64,000 nucleotides of DNA, taken from Sinorhizobium meliloti (GTDB taxonomy: Bacteria > Pseudomonadota > Alphaproteobacteria > Rhizobiales > Rhizobiaceae). The position numbers were made by a program, and so were the translations under genes. The notes under the pieces were generated by a model. The model made no database searches, was not told the origin of the DNA, and worked only from the letters and a program-made list of their open reading frames with translations. The stretch is taken from assembly GCF_035610345.1 (NCBI RefSeq), contig NZ_CP141214.1:216229-280228 (forward strand), read 5' to 3'. This document shows positions 61,841 to 64,000 of this stretch, one piece after another. Position 1 is the first letter of the stretch, and each line of letters starts with the position of its first letter.

Positions 61841-62337
61841 GCGGCATTCTCCCCGGCAAGTGCGCGGCGGCGGATTGCTGCCGCGGTGCGGCTGACGAGC
61901 GGTCCGAGCGGCCCGGCGGAAGCGCCAAGGTCGCGCGGCAGGTCGATTTCGCAGCCGTCGAGTGCGTTGCGGAGGGCCAGCATCGCCTCCATGTCTCCGC
62001 CGACGGTGAGCGCCCGTGAGAAGAACAGGGCGTCTGCGTCGCAGCGGCCTTCGAGAAGCGCCAGTAGCAGGAATAGGGGGCCCTCCACGAGAGCATCTGC
62101 AGCGCATTCGGTTGGCTTGCGGGTTACCGACACCGCCGCGCGTGACGGCTCCACCACAAAGACGAGCGGCACGTCGAGCGGACAAAAGGCATAGCGCTTC
62201 CCCCTGTGCTCCCCGAGGCGGTCGAAGAGGGCGGGATGCCTGTCGAGCAGGCTTTTGAACATCAACTTCACCGCCCCGTCGATCAAAGCGATCGGCACGA
62301 CGGCAAGAGGTGCTGTCAGCGGGCGTGGGAATTCCAT
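61831..62337 (-). CDS. ubiT: Ubiquinone biosynthesis accessory factor UbiT (SCP2 domain)
   Basis: A protein of about 168 residues with an SCP2 lipid-carrier domain (GKRYAFCPLDVPLVFVVEPS, DADALFFSRALTVGGDMEAM, LALRNALDG). It probably carries the quinone intermediate for UbiUV. I start at MEFPRPLTAPLA, which matches the E. coli UbiT length. A further-upstream ATG at 62457 would add 40 residues and overlap the divergent ubiD start, placing the FNR-like box inside the gene, so it is less likely. Confidence 0.85.
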   Translation of the reverse strand: MEFPRPLTAPLAVVPIALIDGAVKLMFKSLLDRHPALFDRLGEHRGKRYAFCPLDVPLVFVVEPSRAAVSVTRKPTECAADALVEGPLFLLLALLEGRCDADALFFSRALTVGGDMEAMLALRNALDGCEIDLPRDLGASAGPLGPLVSRTAAAIRRRALAGENAAWN

Positions 62338-62407
62338 ATCTCTCGCCTTTGCAAATGACGACTCGGCTACTTCTGCGGAGAACCTAGCGGCAACCTCCGT
62401 GGGCAAT

Positions 62408-62421
62408 TTGCGCTGGAGCAA
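62408..62421. promoter_or_regulatory. FNR/NnrR-like box between ubiT and ubiD
   Basis: TTGCGCTGGAGCAA is a 14-base dyad with the TTG-N8-CAA spacing of the CRP/FNR superfamily. The half-sites (TTGCG/AGCAA) are closer to NnrR/DNR boxes than to FNR TTGAT boxes. The centre lies about 78 bases upstream of the ubiT start chosen here and about 42 bases upstream of the ubiD ATG. It would place the anaerobic quinone genes under nitric-oxide or oxygen control. Confidence 0.5.
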
Positions 62422-62455
62422 AGACAGAAGGGTTTTCGCGGGCGAGACACCTCGC

Positions 62456-63964
62456 ATGTATCGCAGCGATCAAGTCATCCGCCGCTTTTCCGACCTCCAG
62501 GCCTTCGCCGCCATGCTCGAGCGGCGTGGCCGCTTGCGCCGTATATCGCGGCCCGTTTCGCTCGTGCATGAGGTCACCGAGATCCACCGGCGGGTGCTCC
62601 TCGCGGACGGGCCAGCCCTGCTGTTCGAGAAGCCGGTCGACGCTTCCGGCCGCATTTGCGACATTCCGCTGCTCGCCAATCTGTTCGGTACGATCGAGCG
62701 GATAGAGTGGGGTTTCGGGCTGCCCGCAGGGGGTCTTCCGGGCCTTGCGGAAATGCTGGCGGAACTGCGGGAACCGAGATCGCCGCGGTCGCTGTCGGAC
62801 GCCTGGGGAAAGCTGCCCCTGCTGAAGGCCGGCCTTGCGATGCGGCCGCGAAGCGTCGCACGACCGCCGGCGCAGGAGACGGTGTGGCGCGGCGCGGAGG
62901 CCGACCTTTCGCGGCTGCCGATCCAATGGTGCTGGCCGGGAGAGCCGGCGCCGCTCGTCACCTGGCCACTGGTGATCACCCGTGCGCCGGACGATCCGAG
63001 CGACATCAATGTCGGCATCTATGGCATGCAGGTGCTCGGACCGAACCGACTCATCCTGCGCTGGCTCGCGCATCGCGGCGGCGCCCGACACCATCGCATG
63101 TGGCAACAGCGCGGCGAAGCCATGCCGGTGGCGGTCGCCATCGGCGCCGACCCGGCAACGATCCTCGCCGCGGTGATGCCGCTGCCGGAAGGTATGAGCG
63201 AGCTTGCCTTCGCCGGGCTGCTGAAGGCGGAGCGGCCACCAGTCGCGGCGGCGGTCACGGTACCGCTGTCTGTTCCGGCCAATGCCGAGATCGTCCTCGA
63301 GGGGGTCGTCGCGGCGGACGACACCGCCGAGGAGGGTCCCTATGGCGATCACACGGGATACTACAACTCCGTCGAACGTTTTCCGGTAATGTCGTTGTCG
63401 GCGATCACAATGCGCCGCAGGCCATTCTATCTCTCGACCTTTACGGGCCGCCCACCCGACGAGCCGTCGAAGCTCGGCGAGGCTATGATGGAGCTTTTCC
63501 TGCCGCTGGTGAAGCGGCAGTTCCCGGAGATCGTCGATCTTTACCTGCCTCCGGAGGCCTGCTCGTATCGTGCGATGGTCGTCTCCATCGACAAGCGCTA
63601 CCCCGGTCAGGCGAAGCGTATCATGATGGGGCTCTGGTCGATGCTGCCGCAGTTCAACTATACGAAGCTCATCATCGCGGTCGACCCCGATATCCACGTC
63701 AGGAACTGGAGCGACGTCATCTGGGCGCTGTCGACCCGGTTCGACGCCAGCCGCGATGTGACCATCCTCCACGACACGCCGATCGACTACCTCGATTTCG
63801 CGTCTCCGAAGCCGGGGCTCGGTGGCAAGCTCGGACTCGACGCGACGCGCAAGCTCGAGCCGGAGACAACCCGCGAATGGGGACGCGTGCTTGAGATGTC
63901 GGCGGAAGTTGTCGGGAAGGTCGATCAAGTTTGGACTGAACTGGGCCTGGGAGCAACGCCATGA
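62456..63964 (+). CDS. ubiD: UbiD family decarboxylase
   Basis: A 502-residue UbiD decarboxylase, MYRSDQVIRRFSDLQAFAAM. Supporting segments are INVGIYGMQVLGPNRLILRW, the prFMN-binding/catalytic region EEGPYGDHTGYYNSVERFPV (Glu, Asp and His), and SYRAMVVSIDKRYPGQAKR. It decarboxylates 4-hydroxy-3-polyprenylbenzoate or a related aromatic acid using prenylated FMN made by the adjacent UbiX. Earlier in-frame ATG at 62255 lies in the divergent gene. Coupled to ubiX by ATGA. Confidence 0.93.
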   Translation: MYRSDQVIRRFSDLQAFAAMLERRGRLRRISRPVSLVHEVTEIHRRVLLADGPALLFEKPVDASGRICDIPLLANLFGTIERIEWGFGLPAGGLPGLAEMLAELREPRSPRSLSDAWGKLPLLKAGLAMRPRSVARPPAQETVWRGAEADLSRLPIQWCWPGEPAPLVTWPLVITRAPDDPSDINVGIYGMQVLGPNRLILRWLAHRGGARHHRMWQQRGEAMPVAVAIGADPATILAAVMPLPEGMSELAFAGLLKAERPPVAAAVTVPLSVPANAEIVLEGVVAADDTAEEGPYGDHTGYYNSVERFPVMSLSAITMRRRPFYLSTFTGRPPDEPSKLGEAMMELFLPLVKRQFPEIVDLYLPPEACSYRAMVVSIDKRYPGQAKRIMMGLWSMLPQFNYTKLIIAVDPDIHVRNWSDVIWALSTRFDASRDVTILHDTPIDYLDFASPKPGLGGKLGLDATRKLEPETTREWGRVLEMSAEVVGKVDQVWTELGLGATP

Positions 63965-64000
63965 GTAAGAAACGGGTCGTGGTCGGCGTCTCGGGGGCAT
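63961..64000 (+). CDS. ubiX: UbiX flavin prenyltransferase, partial (window end)
   Basis: Only 13 codons are inside the window: MSKKRVVVGVSGA. The start overlaps the ubiD stop (ATGA). The VVVGVSGA beta strand and glycine loop is the FMN-binding start of UbiX/Pad1, and the ubiD neighbour supports this. The rest lies beyond 64000. Confidence 0.8.
   Translation, partial: MSKKRVVVGVSGA

Noticed and set aside
1..64000. CRISPR array, insertion sequence or phage
   Set aside because: No evenly spaced direct repeats, no intact transposase and no phage structural genes were seen; the only mobile trace is the dead recombinase at 42677.

Overview
The window reads as an alphaproteobacterial, most likely rhizobial (Sinorhizobium/Ensifer, Rhizobium or Mesorhizobium type), accessory replicon such as a megaplasmid or chromid. 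Pointers are the GC-rich coding sequence; many small catabolic operons each with its own LysR, GntR, TetR or LuxR regulator; a DUF1127 protein; a rhizobial-type small tyrosine recombinase; orphan Rnk and EIIA-Ntr genes; Pha-type antiporter remnants; a serine-cycle segment; and an anaerobic-quinone cluster. No rRNA, confident tRNA, CRISPR array or intact insertion sequence was seen. The replicon type and genus are inference.

Layout. (1) 0.3-16.5 kb: an organic-acid catabolic locus. A fused enoyl-CoA hydratase/3-hydroxyacyl-CoA dehydrogenase and alpha/beta hydrolases are followed by an AbrB-type membrane protein, a tripartite tricarboxylate transporter (tctBAC), a class III CoA transferase, an MmgE/PrpD protein, a second enoyl-CoA hydratase, an NDP-forming acyl-CoA synthetase and a PcaF-like thiolase, closed by a terminator and a GcvA-like LysR regulator. 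(2) 16.5-24.6 kb: a frameshifted VOC gene, a hydrolase-GST pair, a GNAT acetyltransferase, then GntR regulator-class III aminotransferase-hydroxylysine-kinase-like phosphotransferase, and a divergent type II haloacid dehalogenase. (3) 25-36.9 kb: a stress and regulation region with an XRE regulator, rnk, a ptsN-like gene, a secreted protein plus cupredoxin pair, a sensorless histidine kinase, LysR, DUF488, fructose-6-phosphate aldolase and a Rieske/FAD oxidoreductase. It runs into a stretch of broken genes (GreA/GreB-like, UspA fragment, PhaF/PhaG, PaaI thioesterase) mixed with very small membrane-protein ORFs. (4) 36.9-42.6 kb: an RND efflux pair flanked by two TetR regulators. (5) 42.7-50.5 kb: a dead tyrosine recombinase, a LuxR-type regulator with a degenerate receiver, a serine-cycle segment sga-mcl-mtkA-mtkB, and a BCCT transporter with a strong terminator hairpin. 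(6) 50.6-57 kb: a TIGR02186 remnant, a five-gene branched-chain amino acid type ABC transporter, and an AraC C-terminal scrap. (7) 57-64 kb: DUF1275 protein, zinc alcohol dehydrogenase, then ubiT-ubiU-ubiV with two unknown coupled genes, divergent from ubiD-ubiX (ubiX cut by the window end).

How the parts work together. Regions 1, 2 and 5 each pair uptake with CoA- or amine-based breakdown of small organic compounds. Region 5 can activate malate to malyl-CoA, cleave it to glyoxylate and acetyl-CoA, and aminate glyoxylate to glycine. Region 7 encodes oxygen-independent ubiquinone hydroxylation and the UbiD/UbiX decarboxylation pair, with an FNR/NnrR-like box between the divergent arms. This implies anaerobic or denitrifying growth.

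The most interesting leads are the unassigned acid pathway in region 1, the kinase/PLP-lyase pair in region 2, the partial serine cycle coupled to a BCCT transporter with a candidate operator, and the two uncharacterised genes coupled to ubiTUV.
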